Source of the DNA: Streptomyces halobius
Lineage (GTDB): Bacteria; Actinomycetota; Actinomycetes; Streptomycetales; Streptomycetaceae
NCBI RefSeq assembly: GCF_023277745.1
Contig: NZ_CP086322.1
Span: 3,844,001-3,908,000 of the forward strand
Length of the DNA stretch: 64,000 bases
Direction of reading: 5' to 3'
How positions within the stretch are numbered: position 1 is the first letter of the stretch; each line of letters starts with the position of its first letter. This document shows, in pieces, positions 1 to 9,250 of the stretch. Under the pieces are notes generated by a model. It saw nothing but the letters and a program-made list of their open reading frames with translations. It was not told the DNA's origin and ran no database searches. The translations under genes and the position numbers were made by a program.

Positions 1-1685
1 CCGTCTACGCCGAGCCCGACCGGGACGCCGTGCACGTCCGCGCGGCGGACGAGGCATACGCCCTGGGCGGTGACACACCTGCCACCAGCTACCTGGACAT
101 CGCCAAGGTCCTTGCGGCCGCCGCCGATTCCGGCGCGGACGCGATCCACCCCGGTTACGGCTTCCTGTCCGAGAACGCCGACTTCGCGCAGGCCGTCCTC
201 GACGCGGGCCTGAACTGGATCGGCCCGCCGCCGCAGGCCATCCGCGACCTGGGCGACAAGGTCGCCGCCCGGCACATCGCCCAGCGTGCCGGCGCCCCGC
301 TGGTCGCCGGCACCCCCGACCCGGTCTCCGGGGCGGAAGAGGTCGTCGCCTTCGCCGAACAGCACGGTCTGCCGATCGCCATCAAGGCGGCGTTCGGTGG
401 TGGCGGCCGTGGTCTGAAGGTGGCCCGCACCCTCGAAGAGGTCCCCGAGCTGTACGACTCGGCGGTGCGTGAGGCGGTGGCCGCCTTCGGCCGCGGGGAG
501 TGCTTCGTCGAGCGCTACCTCGACCGCCCCCGGCACGTCGAGACGCAGTGCCTGGCCGACAAGCACGGCAACGTCGTCGTGGTCTCCACCCGTGACTGCT
601 CGCTGCAGCGCCGCCACCAGAAGCTGGTCGAGGAGGCCCCGGCCCCGTTCCTGTCCGACGAGCAGAACGCCGAGCTCTACCACGCCTCCAAGGCCATTTT
701 GAAGGAGGCCGGCTACGAGGGTGCCGGCACCTGCGAGTTCCTGGTCGGCCAGGACGGCACCATCTCCTTCCTGGAGGTCAACACCCGCCTGCAGGTCGAG
801 CACCCGGTCACCGAAGAGGTCACCGGTATCGACCTGGTCCGCGAGATGTTCCGCATCGCCGACGGCGAGGAGCTCGGCTACGACGACCCGGTCATCCGTG
901 GCCACGCGTTCGAGTTCCGTATCAACGGCGAGGACCCGGGCCGCAACTTCCTGCCCGCGCCGGGCACGGTCACCAAGTTCGAAACGCCCGCCGGCCCCGG
1001 TGTCCGTCTGGACGCGGGCGTGGAATCCGGCTCGGTCATCGGCCCGGCATGGGACTCCCTCCTCGCCAAGCTCATCGTCACCGGCGCCACCCGCGAGCAG
1101 GCCCTGCAGCGGGCCACGCGTGCGCTGGCCGAGTTCACCGTCGAGGGTATGGCCACCGCCATCCCGTTCCACCGCACCGTCGTCAAGGACCCGGCGTTCG
1201 CTCCCGAACTGGCCGGTTCCGACGACCCGTTCACGGTCCACACCCGCTGGATCGAGACGGAGTTCGTCAACGAGATCAAGCCGTTCGCGGCACCGGCTGG
1301 TGAGGAGGCCGAGGCGGACAGCCGCGAGACGGTCGTGGTCGAGGTCGGCGGCAAGCGCCTGGAGGTCTCGCTGCCGTCCTCGCTGGGGATGCCGCTGGCC
1401 CGCGCCGCGGTCGCCGGGGGTGCCAAGCCCAAGCGCAAGGCTGCCAGGAAGTCCGCCGGCGCTGCCTCCGGTGATGCGCTGGCGTCGCCGATGCAGGGCA
1501 CCGTCGTCAAGGTCGCCGTCGAGGAGGGCCAGCAGGTCGCCGAGGGCGAGCTCGTCGTCGTCCTGGAGGCGATGAAGATGGAGCAGCCGCTCAACGCCCA
1601 CCGCTCCGGCACCATCAAGGGCCTGACGGCCGAGATCGGCGCGGCCCTCACGTCCGGCGCCGTCATCTGCGAAATCAAGGACTGA
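1..1685 (+). CDS. accA2: Acetyl/propionyl-CoA carboxylase alpha subunit (biotin carboxylase + biotin carrier), 5' partial
   Basis: Carboxylates biotin with ATP and bicarbonate and carries it for acyl-CoA carboxylation (malonyl-/methylmalonyl-CoA supply); cytoplasmic, works with a beta (AccB/PccB) subunit not in this window. The reading frame is open from base 3 ([19 protein letters not shown]), so the gene starts before the window; about 560 residues are visible and about 30 seem to be missing. Seen: the ATP-grasp glycine-rich loop [26 protein letters not shown], the [16 protein letters not shown] active-site signature, a short Ala/Lys linker, and the C-terminal biotinyl domain with EAMKMEQP, whose lysine is the biotinylation site. 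The GTG at 30 is internal, not the start. The A1/A2 symbol is inferred from neighbourhood; Streptomyces carry two near-identical copies. Confidence 0.95.
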   Translation, partial: VYAEPDRDAVHVRAADEAYALGGDTPATSYLDIAKVLAAAADSGADAIHPGYGFLSENADFAQAVLDAGLNWIGPPPQAIRDLGDKVAARHIAQRAGAPLVAGTPDPVSGAEEVVAFAEQHGLPIAIKAAFGGGGRGLKVARTLEEVPELYDSAVREAVAAFGRGECFVERYLDRPRHVETQCLADKHGNVVVVSTRDCSLQRRHQKLVEEAPAPFLSDEQNAELYHASKAILKEAGYEGAGTCEFLVGQDGTISFLEVNTRLQVEHPVTEEVTGIDLVREMFRIADGEELGYDDPVIRGHAFEFRINGEDPGRNFLPAPGTVTKFETPAGPGVRLDAGVESGSVIGPAWDSLLAKLIVTGATREQALQRATRALAEFTVEGMATAIPFHRTVVKDPAFAPELAGSDDPFTVHTRWIETEFVNEIKPFAAPAGEEAEADSRETVVVEVGGKRLEVSLPSSLGMPLARAAVAGGAKPKRKAARKSAGAASGDALASPMQGTVVKVAVEEGQQVAEGELVVVLEAMKMEQPLNAHRSGTIKGLTAEIGAALTSGAVICEIKD

Positions 1686-1706
1686 CGAGCGAGAGCGTCG
1701 CACTGT

Positions 1707-1742
1707 GAGGGGCGCCCGGCGGATCGCCGCGGGGCGCCCCTC
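1707..1742. terminator. Strong hairpin between convergent genes
   Basis: Eleven-base arms GAGGGGCGCCC (1707-1717) and GGGCGCCCCTC (1732-1742), with a further GGCG/CGCC inner stem around a GATC loop. It lies 22 bases after the carboxylase stop and before the convergent esterase stop. No T tract, as is usual for Streptomyces hairpin terminators. Confidence 0.7.
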
Positions 1743-1895
1743 GCGTGTGCTGCGAAGCCCGGCCGGGGTGCGTCGTGCCCGTGACGGAAACACCACCCGT
1801 GACCGGCACGGGAACACCGCCCGTCCCCTCACCGCGGTATTCGCTCCCCGGCCTCCGGCCGGCGGGAATACCGCCCCACCCCGACCGCTGTGGCC

Positions 1896-3080
1896 TCACA
1901 AGTTCCCCACCACATCCTCCGGAAAGGTCAGCGACCTGCTCATCCACTGCAGCGCCGCGGGCAGTTCGCGGCGCCAGGTGGCGAAGTTGTGGCTGCCGTG
2001 GTCGAGGACGATCGCCTCGGCCTTCATCGGGGGCCGGACCGCGGCCAGGAACTCCTTGGCCGCCGGGTAGTTCTTCTCGCCCGAGTGGCTGGTGCCCACC
2101 AGGACGTTCACCCGCGGTAGCGGCAGATGCCTCAGCCGCCACATCAGATCGTGCTCCTGGCGGCGGCGTATCCGGTCCTTGCCGTCCCCGAACAGATTGC
2201 CGGTCGTGGGGTCGTTGGTGACCCGGTAGTCGGGCGAGAGGGCCGCCGCCGAGGTGTATGTACGGTCGTGCCGCATGGCCAGCTGGAGGGCGCAGCTGCC
2301 GCCCGACGAGTAGCCCAGCACGCCCCAGGCGCCCGGGTCGTGGCCGACGCGGTAGTGCGACCTCAGCGCGTCCGGCACATCGCGCGCGAAGAACGTCTCG
2401 GCCTGCGGCCCGCCCGGGACGTCGACGCACTGGGTGTCGCGTGGCGGCGCGATGGTGGGCCGCGTCATCACGATGACGGTCGGCTGCATCCGGCCGTCGC
2501 GGATCAGCCGCGCCGCGGTCTGCGGCACCCGGAGATGCTGCCCCAGCAGGAACGTCCCGCCCGGGTAGCCGCTGAGCGCGACGATGACGGGGAACCGCCG
2601 GCGGGCGTACTGCGGCTGGAAGTACTGCGGCGGCAGATAGACATACGCCGGGTTCACAGCCTTCGTCCGCTTGCCCACGATCCGTACGGTCTCGACCTTC
2701 CCCGCCATCGCGGGCGGCCCCTTCGGCAGCCCGTGCACCGTGTCCAGGCCCTCCGGGCCCGATGCCTGGACGAGGCCCTTGGACGGGTCACCGGCGGGCC
2801 CGGCCGTGCCGCCGTCGCCCCATGTGCCGACGGCTCCCGGCGCGTCGTCGTACAGGCCCAGCAGCTCGTGCCAGGAGCCGTAGAACTGGAAGTTGGCGTT
2901 CACCGCGAGGCCGAGCGCGGCGACGACGGACAGCTGGGTGGCGACGACCGAGCCGAGCCGGCCCAGCATCGCCCCTGGGCCGCGCCCGGCGAACCGTGGC
3001 CACAGCCAGAGGGTGAGCCCCACACAGACCACGGCGACCGCGGCTACGGCGTACAACAGCGACCGGCTGGTCAGTCCCAT
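1896..3080 (-). CDS. Membrane-anchored or exported alpha/beta-hydrolase (esterase D-like)
   Basis: 394 residues from the ATG at 3080. The frame is open further upstream, but that part reads as low-complexity non-protein sequence, whereas MGLTSRSLLYAVAAVAVVC begins a clean hydrophobic segment. Two N-terminal membrane helices (about residues 6-26 and 40-60) precede an esterase domain. Seen: ALSGYPGG (oxyanion region), the nucleophile elbow GYSSGGS, and DHGSHNFATWRRELP near the C-terminus, which supplies the catalytic histidine. The family (esterase D/mycolyltransferase-like fold) hydrolyses small esters; the substrate is unknown. It is convergent with accA2 and divergent from a TetR gene. A direct repeat fills the region just upstream. 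Confidence 0.85.
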   Translation of the reverse strand: MGLTSRSLLYAVAAVAVVCVGLTLWLWPRFAGRGPGAMLGRLGSVVATQLSVVAALGLAVNANFQFYGSWHELLGLYDDAPGAVGTWGDGGTAGPAGDPSKGLVQASGPEGLDTVHGLPKGPPAMAGKVETVRIVGKRTKAVNPAYVYLPPQYFQPQYARRRFPVIVALSGYPGGTFLLGQHLRVPQTAARLIRDGRMQPTVIVMTRPTIAPPRDTQCVDVPGGPQAETFFARDVPDALRSHYRVGHDPGAWGVLGYSSGGSCALQLAMRHDRTYTSAAALSPDYRVTNDPTTGNLFGDGKDRIRRRQEHDLMWRLRHLPLPRVNVLVGTSHSGEKNYPAAKEFLAAVRPPMKAEAIVLDHGSHNFATWRRELPAALQWMSRSLTFPEDVVGNL

Positions 3081-3509
3081 GACGTTTCCCCAGATTCCCC
3101 ACGGCGTGTCCGCACGGCGGTTTCCCACGACGTGTGTCCGCACGGCGGGTTTCCCACTGCGTTCCCGGCGGCCTCCGGATCCGGCCCGGAAGACCTCTTT
3201 GCGCCTGGTTTGACGGCTCTTGGGGGACGGGCGTTGCGACCGCACCGGGGTGTTCGGCCACACGACCACCGGGGTACGCCGGGACTTCAGCTGTTCTTTG
3301 CGCCCGCTTTGCGCCCAAGCCGGCGCCGTCCCCCAGCTGACGCCGGGAGGTGCCCCCACTCGCGGAGGTGGTCGGCGTGGGTGGGGTGCTCAATCTTCGG
3401 TCAAAGATCTGGAGCGGGACCCCGAAAGCCTTTGCGGAGGCCACCTCCGATTGCGCAATGGCATCCTGGACCCACGGACCGGGACCGGCCGGGTCGAGGG
3501 AGGACGGCG
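3081..3509. other. Intergenic region with direct repeats, no convincing gene
   Basis: Divergent region between the esterase and the TetR regulator. Near the esterase start are about two and a half copies of an approximately 27-33 bp direct repeat built on tttcccac-gacgtgt-ccgcacggcgg (3095-3160). Further right are short imperfect palindromes typical of Streptomyces intergenic DNA (around 3340-3375). Open frames here lack codon bias and motifs. Confidence 0.5.
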
Positions 3510-4151
3510 ATGGCGACCGAGACGGCAGGGCAGCGGCACACGGAGCAGGGCTCGCCGGCGCAGGTGTCAGCGGGCGCGGGGGCGCACGCCGTACGGCCGA
3601 TGCGGGCCGATGCCCGCCGCAACTACGAGCGGCTGCTGACGGAGGCCCGTACGGCCTTCACGAAGCACGGCACGGACTGCTCGCTGGAGGACATCGCCCG
3701 CCGCGCCGGCGTCGGCATCGGCACCCTCTACCGGCACTTCCCCAACCGCACCGCCCTGATGGGCGCGGTCTTCCAGGGGGAGGTGGACGCGCTGCTGACG
3801 CATGCCAGGGAGCTGGCCGACGCACCGCGGCCGTGCCATGCGCTGGTCGACTGGCTACGCGCGATCATCACCCACGCCACCACCTACCGCGGCCTGTCGC
3901 ACGCGCTGATGGCGGCGACGGCGGACGAGAGTTCGGGGATGGCGCGATGCTGCGTACCGATGCGCGAGGCGGGTGCCGCGCTGCTCATCCGCGCCCAGGA
4001 GGCCGGGGCCGTACGCCGCAATGTGAGCATCGGCGATCTGATGCAGCTGACGAACGGCATCGCCCTGGCCGCCGAGGAGTCACCGGACGATCCGGAACTG
4101 GCCGACCGGCTGCTGACGCTGACCCTGAGCGGACTCAAGGCGGACCGTTAG
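3510..4151 (+). CDS. TetR-family transcriptional regulator
   Basis: 213 residues starting at the ATG at 3510, preceded by GAGGGAGGA at a good ribosome-binding distance; a much longer open frame upstream is not coding-like. The N-terminal helix-turn-helix is clear: YERLLTEARTAFTKHGTD, then DIARRAGVGIGTLYRHFPNR. The remaining approximately 150 residues form the helical ligand-binding and dimer domain typical of the SBP/TetR subgroup found in Streptomyces. It faces away from the esterase gene and converges with the DeoR gene. The target is not evident; the esterase or its own promoter are candidates by position. Confidence 0.9.
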   Translation: MATETAGQRHTEQGSPAQVSAGAGAHAVRPMRADARRNYERLLTEARTAFTKHGTDCSLEDIARRAGVGIGTLYRHFPNRTALMGAVFQGEVDALLTHARELADAPRPCHALVDWLRAIITHATTYRGLSHALMAATADESSGMARCCVPMREAGAALLIRAQEAGAVRRNVSIGDLMQLTNGIALAAEESPDDPELADRLLTLTLSGLKADR

Positions 4152-4263
4152 CGGGAGCGGCGCGGGGCACCGGCGCAGGAGGGGCGAGGGGCGCCGCCAG
4201 GGCCACTGACGCACCGACAGCGGCCCCCCGACGCACCGGCGCCGGGCCCCGGACGCCCGCACC

Positions 4264-5247
4264 TCAGCGCCTGCGTGGCGCCAGATCCGCGACCCGGCCG
4301 CCCGGCGCCTCCGACAGCGTGGTGGCCGGGCGCAGCTGCGGCGCCGAACCTCCACCGCCCGGCGGGAGGTTGCGCCGCTGCCCCGGGAGCGGCACATCCC
4401 GCCGGGGCGCCCTGCGGTCCGCCGGGCTCTCCGCGCCCATCTGGCCCGAGCCCTGCCCACCCCCCGACCCGCTGGTGACGGCGATCTGCACACCCTGGTC
4501 GGCCAGGGCCTGCAGCTCCGTCGCGGCCCGGTCGTCGTGGCCCGGGGGCTCGTCCGTGACCAGCCGGGTGATCACGTCCGTCGGCACCGTCTGGAACATC
4601 GTGTCGGAGCCGAGCTTGCTGTGATCGGCCAGCACCACCACCTCCCCGGCCGCCTGCACCAGCGCCCGGTCGACGCTGGCGGAGAGCATGTTGGAGGTGG
4701 ACAGCCCGCGCTCGGCGGTCAGACCGCTCCCCGAGAGGAAGGCGCGGGACACCCGCAGGCCCTGGAGGGACTGTTCGGCACCGCTGCCGACCAGCGCGTA
4801 GTTGGATCCGCGCAGGGTGCCGCCGGTCATCACGACCTCGACGCGGTTGGCATGGGCCAACGCCTGGGCGACGAGCAGGGAGTTGGTGACGACGGTCAGA
4901 CCGGGCACCCGGGCGAGCCGGCGGGCCAGTTCCTGGGTGGTCGTCCCGGCGCCGACGACGATGGCCTCGCCCTCCTCGACGAAGCCGGCGGCGAGATCGG
5001 CGATGGCCGTCTTCTCGGCGGTCGCTAGATGGGATTTCTGCGGGAATCCGGACTCCCGGGTAAAGCCTCCCGGCAAGACCGCACCGCCGTGCCGGCGGTC
5101 GAGCAGCCCTTCCGCCTCCAGCGCCCGCACGTCCCGCCGTACGGTCACTTCGGAGGTCTGGACAACGCGGGCGAGCTCCCGGAGCGAAACCGCTCCGTTG
5201 GCGCGCACCATTTCGAGGATCAATTGGCGACGTTCTGCAGCGAACAC
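4264..5247 (-). CDS. DeoR/GlpR-family sugar-phosphate-responsive repressor
   Basis: 327 residues. The N-terminal DeoR winged helix is textbook: ERRQLILEMVRANGAVSLRE, then QTSEVTVRRDVRALEAEGLL and RRHGGAV. It is followed by the DeoRC sensor domain with GAGTTTQELARRL and VTNSLLVAQALA; members bind phosphorylated sugars. The last about 60 residues are a Gly/Pro/Arg-rich tail not typical of the family (usual length about 250-270), so the 3' end may be an extended low-complexity tail. The gene sits next to a nucleoside-salvage block, which makes it a candidate regulator of it, although the palindrome found there is not a typical DeoR operator. Confidence 0.9.
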   Translation of the reverse strand: MFAAERRQLILEMVRANGAVSLRELARVVQTSEVTVRRDVRALEAEGLLDRRHGGAVLPGGFTRESGFPQKSHLATAEKTAIADLAAGFVEEGEAIVVGAGTTTQELARRLARVPGLTVVTNSLLVAQALAHANRVEVVMTGGTLRGSNYALVGSGAEQSLQGLRVSRAFLSGSGLTAERGLSTSNMLSASVDRALVQAAGEVVVLADHSKLGSDTMFQTVPTDVITRLVTDEPPGHDDRAATELQALADQGVQIAVTSGSGGGQGSGQMGAESPADRRAPRRDVPLPGQRRNLPPGGGGSAPQLRPATTLSEAPGGRVADLAPRRR

Positions 5248-5627
5248 GAAACTGACAGTAACGCCAACGACCGTCTGTTTTCAGCAGGTTGCACCAATTA
5301 ACGGAAGTTGTTCACGCTCCGCTGCGTGACGTGGTATGCGTCGCGCATATGTCGAACTCACGGCCGACGCACTCCGCTCGACCCCTGGTCAGTACCTCCA
5401 GAGAGCCGTTCGAAACCACTCCGCCAGAACGAGACCGGACTTGTGCCCCAGGGTGAACGTTTCATCCCAATTGCTCAGTGGGGGCACAAACATTCGCGCC
5501 CGGCGCGTCCGTCATCTGGCCGCGCCACGGCGGCCCGTAGGACTGCTTGCCACTCGCTACGTGAGGTTGCCCGCCACTCGTTATGTGGGGCTGCCCCCAC
5601 TCGTTACGTGGGCCTGCTCGCCACTCG
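5248..5627. other. Intergenic region: DeoR promoter side plus stop-proximal repeats
   Basis: The right half of this 380-base gap (5545-5627) consists of tandem repeats belonging to the 3' end of the neighbouring flavoprotein gene. The left half is relatively AT-rich (5250-5480) and should contain the DeoR-gene promoter. No open frame has coding character. Confidence 0.5.
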
Positions 5628-5640
5628 CTACTCGTTCGCC
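5545..5640. repeat. 24-bp tandem repeat, four copies, reaching into the 3' end of the flavoprotein gene
   Basis: Copies at 5545-5568, 5569-5592, 5593-5615 and 5616-5640, built on gcccgccactcgttacgtgg. The fourth copy includes the real TAG stop of the minus-strand gene; on that strand the other copies repeat TAG/TAA CGAGTGG, so each unit restates a stop codon. Confidence 0.8.
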
Positions 5641-7073
5641 GCCTTGCGCGTGTGCAGCTGCCGCGCGACCTCGGCGAGCGAGCCGGAGAGCGACGGGTAG
5701 ACGGTGAAGGCGCTGGCGATCTGCTCGACGGTCAGATTGTTGTCGATCGCGAGCGAGATGGGGTGGATCAGCTCGCTGGCACGCGGGGAGACGACCACAC
5801 CGCCGACGACGATGCCCGTACCGGGACGGCAGACGAGCTTCACGAAGCCGTCGCGGATGCCCTGCATCTTGGCGCGCGGGTTGCGCAGCAGCGGCAGCTT
5901 CACCACCCGGGCGTCGATCCGGCCGCTGTCGACATCGGCCTGCGAGTAGCCGACGGTGGCGATCTCCGGGTCGGTGAAGACGTTCGCGGAGACGGTCTTG
6001 AGGTTCAGCGGCGTGACCGCGTCGCCGAGGAAGTGGTACATCGCGATCCGGCCCTGCATCGCGGCGACGGACGCCAGCGCGAGGACGCCGGTGCAGTCGC
6101 CGGCCGCGTAGACGCCCGGGGCGGTGGTGCGGGACACCCTGTCGGTCCAGATGTGACCGGAGTCCTTCAGCTTGACGCCGGCCTCCTCCAGGCCGATGCC
6201 CGCGCTGTTCGGGATGGAGCCCACGGCCACCAGGCAGTGCGTACCGGAGATCGTCCGGCCGTCCGCGAGGGTCACCTCGACCCGGCCGCCGACACGCTTG
6301 ACGGCGGCGGCGCGGGAGCGGGCCATGACGTTCATCCCGCGGCGCCGGAAGACGTCCTCCAGGACGGCGGCGGCGTCCGGGTCCTCCCCGGGCAGCACCC
6401 GGTCACGGGACGAGACGAGGGTGACGCGGGAGCCGAGCGCCTGGTAGGCGCCGGCGAACTCGGCGCCGGTGACACCCGAACCCACCACGATGAGCTCCTC
6501 CGGGAGCTCGTCCAGGTCGTAGAGCTGCGTCCAGTTCAGGATCCGCTCACCGTCCGGCAGCGCGTCCGGGATCTCGCGGGGGTGCGCGCCGGTGGCGATC
6601 AGCACCGCGTCCGCGACCAGCGACTCTTCGGAACCGTCGGCGGCGGTCACCGTCACCCGGCGCGAGCCGTCCGGCGACTGGCCCGGCTCCAGCCGGGCGC
6701 GGCCGCGCGTGACCCGGGCGCCGGCCCGCGTGACGGAGGCGGTGATGTCATGCGACTGGGCGAGCGCGAGCCGTTTGACACGCCGGTTGACCTTGCCGAG
6801 ATCGACGCCGACGACACGCGCGGGGCGGTCGATGTGCGGAGTGTCGTCCGCGACGATGATGCCCAGCTCCTCGTACGAGGAGTCGAAGGTCGTCATCACC
6901 TCGGCCGTCGCGATGAGAGTCTTCGACGGTACGCAGTCGGTGAGCACCGACGCCCCGCCCAGACCGTCGCAGTCCACGACGGTCACCTCCGCGCCGAGAG
7001 AGGCGCCCACCAGGGCCGCCTCGTATCCGCCGGGTCCGCCACCGATGATCACGATCCGAGTCACGTACCCCAT
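5628..7073 (-). CDS. lpdA: LpdA-type NAD(P)H-quinone dehydrogenase (pyridine nucleotide-disulfide oxidoreductase family)
   Basis: 481 residues from ATG at 7073 (an in-frame GTG at 7065 would also work). Seen: the FAD-binding IVIIGGGPGGYEAALVGA, the redox-region motif GGASVLTDCVPSKTLI, the NAD-binding VVGSGVTGAEFAGAY, GVYAAGDCTG, and the dimerisation domain with FTVYPSLSGSLAEVARQL. Classical lipoamide dehydrogenases have a CxxxxC pair here; only the second cysteine is kept. That matches the Mycobacterium LpdA (Rv3303c) subgroup, which reduces quinones rather than lipoamide. A longer upstream frame is rejected because it is low complexity. Confidence 0.9.
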   Translation of the reverse strand: MGYVTRIVIIGGGPGGYEAALVGASLGAEVTVVDCDGLGGASVLTDCVPSKTLIATAEVMTTFDSSYEELGIIVADDTPHIDRPARVVGVDLGKVNRRVKRLALAQSHDITASVTRAGARVTRGRARLEPGQSPDGSRRVTVTAADGSEESLVADAVLIATGAHPREIPDALPDGERILNWTQLYDLDELPEELIVVGSGVTGAEFAGAYQALGSRVTLVSSRDRVLPGEDPDAAAVLEDVFRRRGMNVMARSRAAAVKRVGGRVEVTLADGRTISGTHCLVAVGSIPNSAGIGLEEAGVKLKDSGHIWTDRVSRTTAPGVYAAGDCTGVLALASVAAMQGRIAMYHFLGDAVTPLNLKTVSANVFTDPEIATVGYSQADVDSGRIDARVVKLPLLRNPRAKMQGIRDGFVKLVCRPGTGIVVGGVVVSPRASELIHPISLAIDNNLTVEQIASAFTVYPSLSGSLAEVARQLHTRKAANE

Positions 7074-7198
7074 TGTCCCGCACGCCCGTACGTCCTTCGC
7101 TCCGGGGGCCGTTTGATGCCCCCGGGAGGGCCATCGACCGCGCGCAGTGGACCGCCTGTACCACAGCTCACCCGATAACCTCCCGTACCCTCGGAACC

Positions 7199-7636
7199 AT
7201 GTCGCTCTACGCCGCGTACGCCGGCAACCTCGACGCGCGGCTGATGTCCCGCCGCGCACCGCACTCGCCGCTGCGCGGCACGGGCTGGCTGAACGGCTGG
7301 CGGCTCACCTTCGGCGGCGAACAGATGGGGTGGGAGGGCGCCCTGGTGACGATCGTCGAGGCGCCCCGCTCCCAGGTCTTCGTCGCGCTCTACGACATCG
7401 CGCCCATGGACGAGGAGTCCATGGACCGCTGGGAGGGCGTGGGCATGGACGTCTACCGCCGGATGCGGGTACGGGTGCACACGCTCGACGGCGACGAGGC
7501 GGCCTGGGTCTATGTCCTCAACGGCTACGAGGGCGGGCTGCCGTCCGCCCGCTACCTGGGCGAGATCGCGGACGCGGCGGAATCGGCGGGGGCGCCGCAC
7601 GACTATGTGATGGAGCTGCGGAAGCGCCCTTGTTGA
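7199..7636 (+). CDS. Gamma-glutamylcyclotransferase-fold protein
   Basis: 145 residues beginning MSLYAAYAGNLDARLM; the YAGNLD segment corresponds to the YGSNL substrate loop of gamma-glutamylcyclotransferases, with one change (S to A/G position). Later the family pattern ALYDIAPMDEESMDRWEG and YRRMRVRV is seen, followed by YVLNGYEGGLPSARYLGEI. The family releases 5-oxoproline from gamma-glutamyl amines; the substrate here is unproven. It diverges from lpdA across about 125 bases and is followed by a small RelE-like gene. Confidence 0.8.
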   Translation: MSLYAAYAGNLDARLMSRRAPHSPLRGTGWLNGWRLTFGGEQMGWEGALVTIVEAPRSQVFVALYDIAPMDEESMDRWEGVGMDVYRRMRVRVHTLDGDEAAWVYVLNGYEGGLPSARYLGEIADAAESAGAPHDYVMELRKRPC

Positions 7637-7690
7637 CGGCGGTCCGGCCTCTAGACTCGGCCGGGATCGACGCGCGAACGGGAGTGTGGG

Positions 7691-7972
7691 ATGCCCACGA
7701 CGTACCAGGTGTACTTCACCGAGCAGGCCGCCGCGACCCGCGACCGTCTCGACGCCCCGCAGCGTGCGGCGTTCGACAAGGGCATCTCCCTGCTGGCCCG
7801 TGATCCGTTCCTGTCGGTGTCCCGCGCCATAAGCTCCACGGGGGACGACCGCACCGTCCGGCTCACCCAGAACGTCCTGGTGGAGTACACCATCAGCATG
7901 GGCCGTCTGCTGATCTTCATCGTCGAGGTCTTCAACGACAAGGACGTCCTCATCCCTGACGTCGAGGGCTGA
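7691..7972 (+). CDS. Small RelE/ParE-like protein (orphan toxin-fold)
   Basis: 93 residues. Layout of the RelE/ParE fold: [20 protein letters not shown] (helices), ARDPF..., then strands [29 protein letters not shown] ending at DVLIPDVEG. No antitoxin gene adjoins it, and conserved catalytic residues of active RelE mRNases cannot be confirmed, so it may be a domesticated or housekeeping member. The last codons form the first unit of the tandem repeat that follows the stop. Confidence 0.7.
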   Translation: MPTTYQVYFTEQAAATRDRLDAPQRAAFDKGISLLARDPFLSVSRAISSTGDDRTVRLTQNVLVEYTISMGRLLIFIVEVFNDKDVLIPDVEG

Positions 7973-8059
7973 TTCCCGAGGTCGAGAACAGGTCCCGAGG
8001 TCGAGGGCTGATTCCCGAGGTCGAGGGCTGATTCCCGAGGTCGAGGGCCGGTCCCCGGT
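7961..8059. repeat. 20-bp tandem repeat starting inside the gene end, five copies
   Basis: Unit gtcgagggctgattcccgag at 7961-7980, 7981-7999 (degenerate), 8000-8019, 8020-8039 and 8040-8059 (degenerate). The first unit contains the true TGA stop; two later units repeat it exactly, so the gene's 3' end has been duplicated into the trailer. Confidence 0.85.
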
Positions 8060-8218
8060 GTCGGGGGCTGAGAGCTCGCCCCACGGGGCTGGGCGGAGCG
8101 ACCGCGCTTGGATGGGGGCGACCTCGCCCGGCGGACGGACTCCGGCCCCGTATGGCGGAATCGCCCCCCACTTGGCGGAACCGACAAAGCAACGATCCGA
8201 TACCGTGAGGTCCGTCAT

Positions 8219-8230
8219 CTACGCGCGTAG
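8219..8230. promoter_or_regulatory. Perfect 12-bp palindrome upstream of purine nucleoside phosphorylase
   Basis: CTACGCGCGTAG, 25 bases before the GTG start, in the position where a repressor would block the promoter or the leader. The same palindrome occurs before deoC and add, with degenerate versions before deoA and the BMP gene. Confidence 0.75.
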
Positions 8231-8255
8231 GAGAAGAGCGGCTACCCTCGTCCGC

Positions 8256-9077
8256 GTGAACGCATCTGTTACTCCGGACATCGCGCGCGACCCGCAGGGC
8301 GCCGCCGACGCCGCCGCCGCGCGCCTGCGCGAGCTCACCGGCGCCGAGACCCACGACGTCGCCCTGGTCATGGGCTCCGGCTGGGCTCCGGCCGCCGAGG
8401 CCCTGGGCGCCCCCGACCACGAATTCCCGGTCACCGAGCTGCCGGGCTTCCCGCCCCCGGCCGTCGCAGGGCACGGCGGCAAGATCCGCTCGTACCGGGT
8501 CGGCGAGAAGCGCGCACTGGTCTTCCTGGGCCGTACGCACTTCTACGAGGGCCGCGGCGTCGCCGCCGTCGCGCACGGCGTCCGTACCGCCGTCGCCGCC
8601 GGCTGCAAGACCATCGTCCTCACCAACGGGTGCGGCGGTCTGCGCGAAGGCATGCGCCCCGGCCAGCCGGTCCTGATCAGCGACCACCTCAACCTCACCG
8701 CCACCTCCCCGATCGTCGGCGCGAACTTCGTCGACCTGACGGACCTGTACTCGCCGCGGCTGCGCGCGCTGTGCAAGGAGATCGACCCGAGCCTGGAGGA
8801 GGGCGTCTACGCCCAGTTCCCCGGCCCGCATTACGAAACCCCCGCCGAAATCAAGATGATCCGGACCCTGGGCGCGGACCTTGTCGGTATGTCCACCGTC
8901 CTGGAGGCCATCGCCGCCCGCGAGGCCGGCGCCGAGGTGCTGGGCCTGTCGCTGGTGACGAACCTCGCCGCGGGCATGACGGGCGAGCCGCTCAACCACG
9001 AAGAAGTGCTGCAGGCCGGCCGCGACTCCGCGACCCGGATGGGGGAGCTGCTCGGCCAGGTCCTCAACAAGATCTAG
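8256..9077 (+). CDS. Purine nucleoside phosphorylase, trimeric type
   Basis: 273 residues from the GTG at 8256. Splits purine (deoxy)nucleosides with phosphate into base and (deoxy)ribose-1-phosphate. Seen: VALVMGSGW (phosphate loop), [10 protein letters not shown], the base-pocket region [32 protein letters not shown] and [11 protein letters not shown] with the Asn that contacts the purine in trimeric enzymes. Its product is passed to the mutase encoded next. The palindrome just upstream suggests induction with the other salvage genes. A longer upstream frame overlaps the tandem repeat and is not credible. Confidence 0.93.
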   Translation: MNASVTPDIARDPQGAADAAAARLRELTGAETHDVALVMGSGWAPAAEALGAPDHEFPVTELPGFPPPAVAGHGGKIRSYRVGEKRALVFLGRTHFYEGRGVAAVAHGVRTAVAAGCKTIVLTNGCGGLREGMRPGQPVLISDHLNLTATSPIVGANFVDLTDLYSPRLRALCKEIDPSLEEGVYAQFPGPHYETPAEIKMIRTLGADLVGMSTVLEAIAAREAGAEVLGLSLVTNLAAGMTGEPLNHEEVLQAGRDSATRMGELLGQVLNKI

Positions 9078-9079
9078 CG

Positions 9080-9130
9080 GCGGGTGGCCGGGTGCCGGGT
9101 GGCCGGGTGGCCGGGTGCCGGACGGCCCCG
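9080..9130. repeat. GC-only short tandem repeat between PNP and the mutase
   Basis: Iterated gggtgccgggtggcc blocks directly after the PNP stop, then a C/A-rich run (about 9175-9240) before the mutase start. Probably slipped-strand expansion in a trailer; no coding value. Confidence 0.6.
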
Positions 9131-9250
9131 GGTGGCGCGGCCGGGCGTCCGGGACCCGGCCGCCCGGCACCGCACGCAACAACCCCACAACACACCCACA
9201 ACGCCCACAACACCCACCGTCACCACCGCACCCACCGTCAGGAGCATCAC

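Noticed and set aside
2127..3509. N-terminal extension of the TetR gene frame
   Set aside because: Runs antisense through the esterase gene; TetR HTH and ribosome-binding site fix the start at 3510.
3856..3870. ctacgcgcgatc in the TetR gene as another salvage operator
   Set aside because: Only one half of the palindrome and inside coding sequence.
5583..7178. Long plus-strand open frame opposite lpdA
   Set aside because: Antisense shadow created by high GC; the minus strand has all flavoprotein motifs.
7691..7972. Toxin-antitoxin locus
   Set aside because: RelE-like gene has no neighbouring antitoxin; flanks are metabolic genes.
7961..8059. CRISPR-like array
   Set aside because: 20-bp units are contiguous without spacers; simple tandem repeat.
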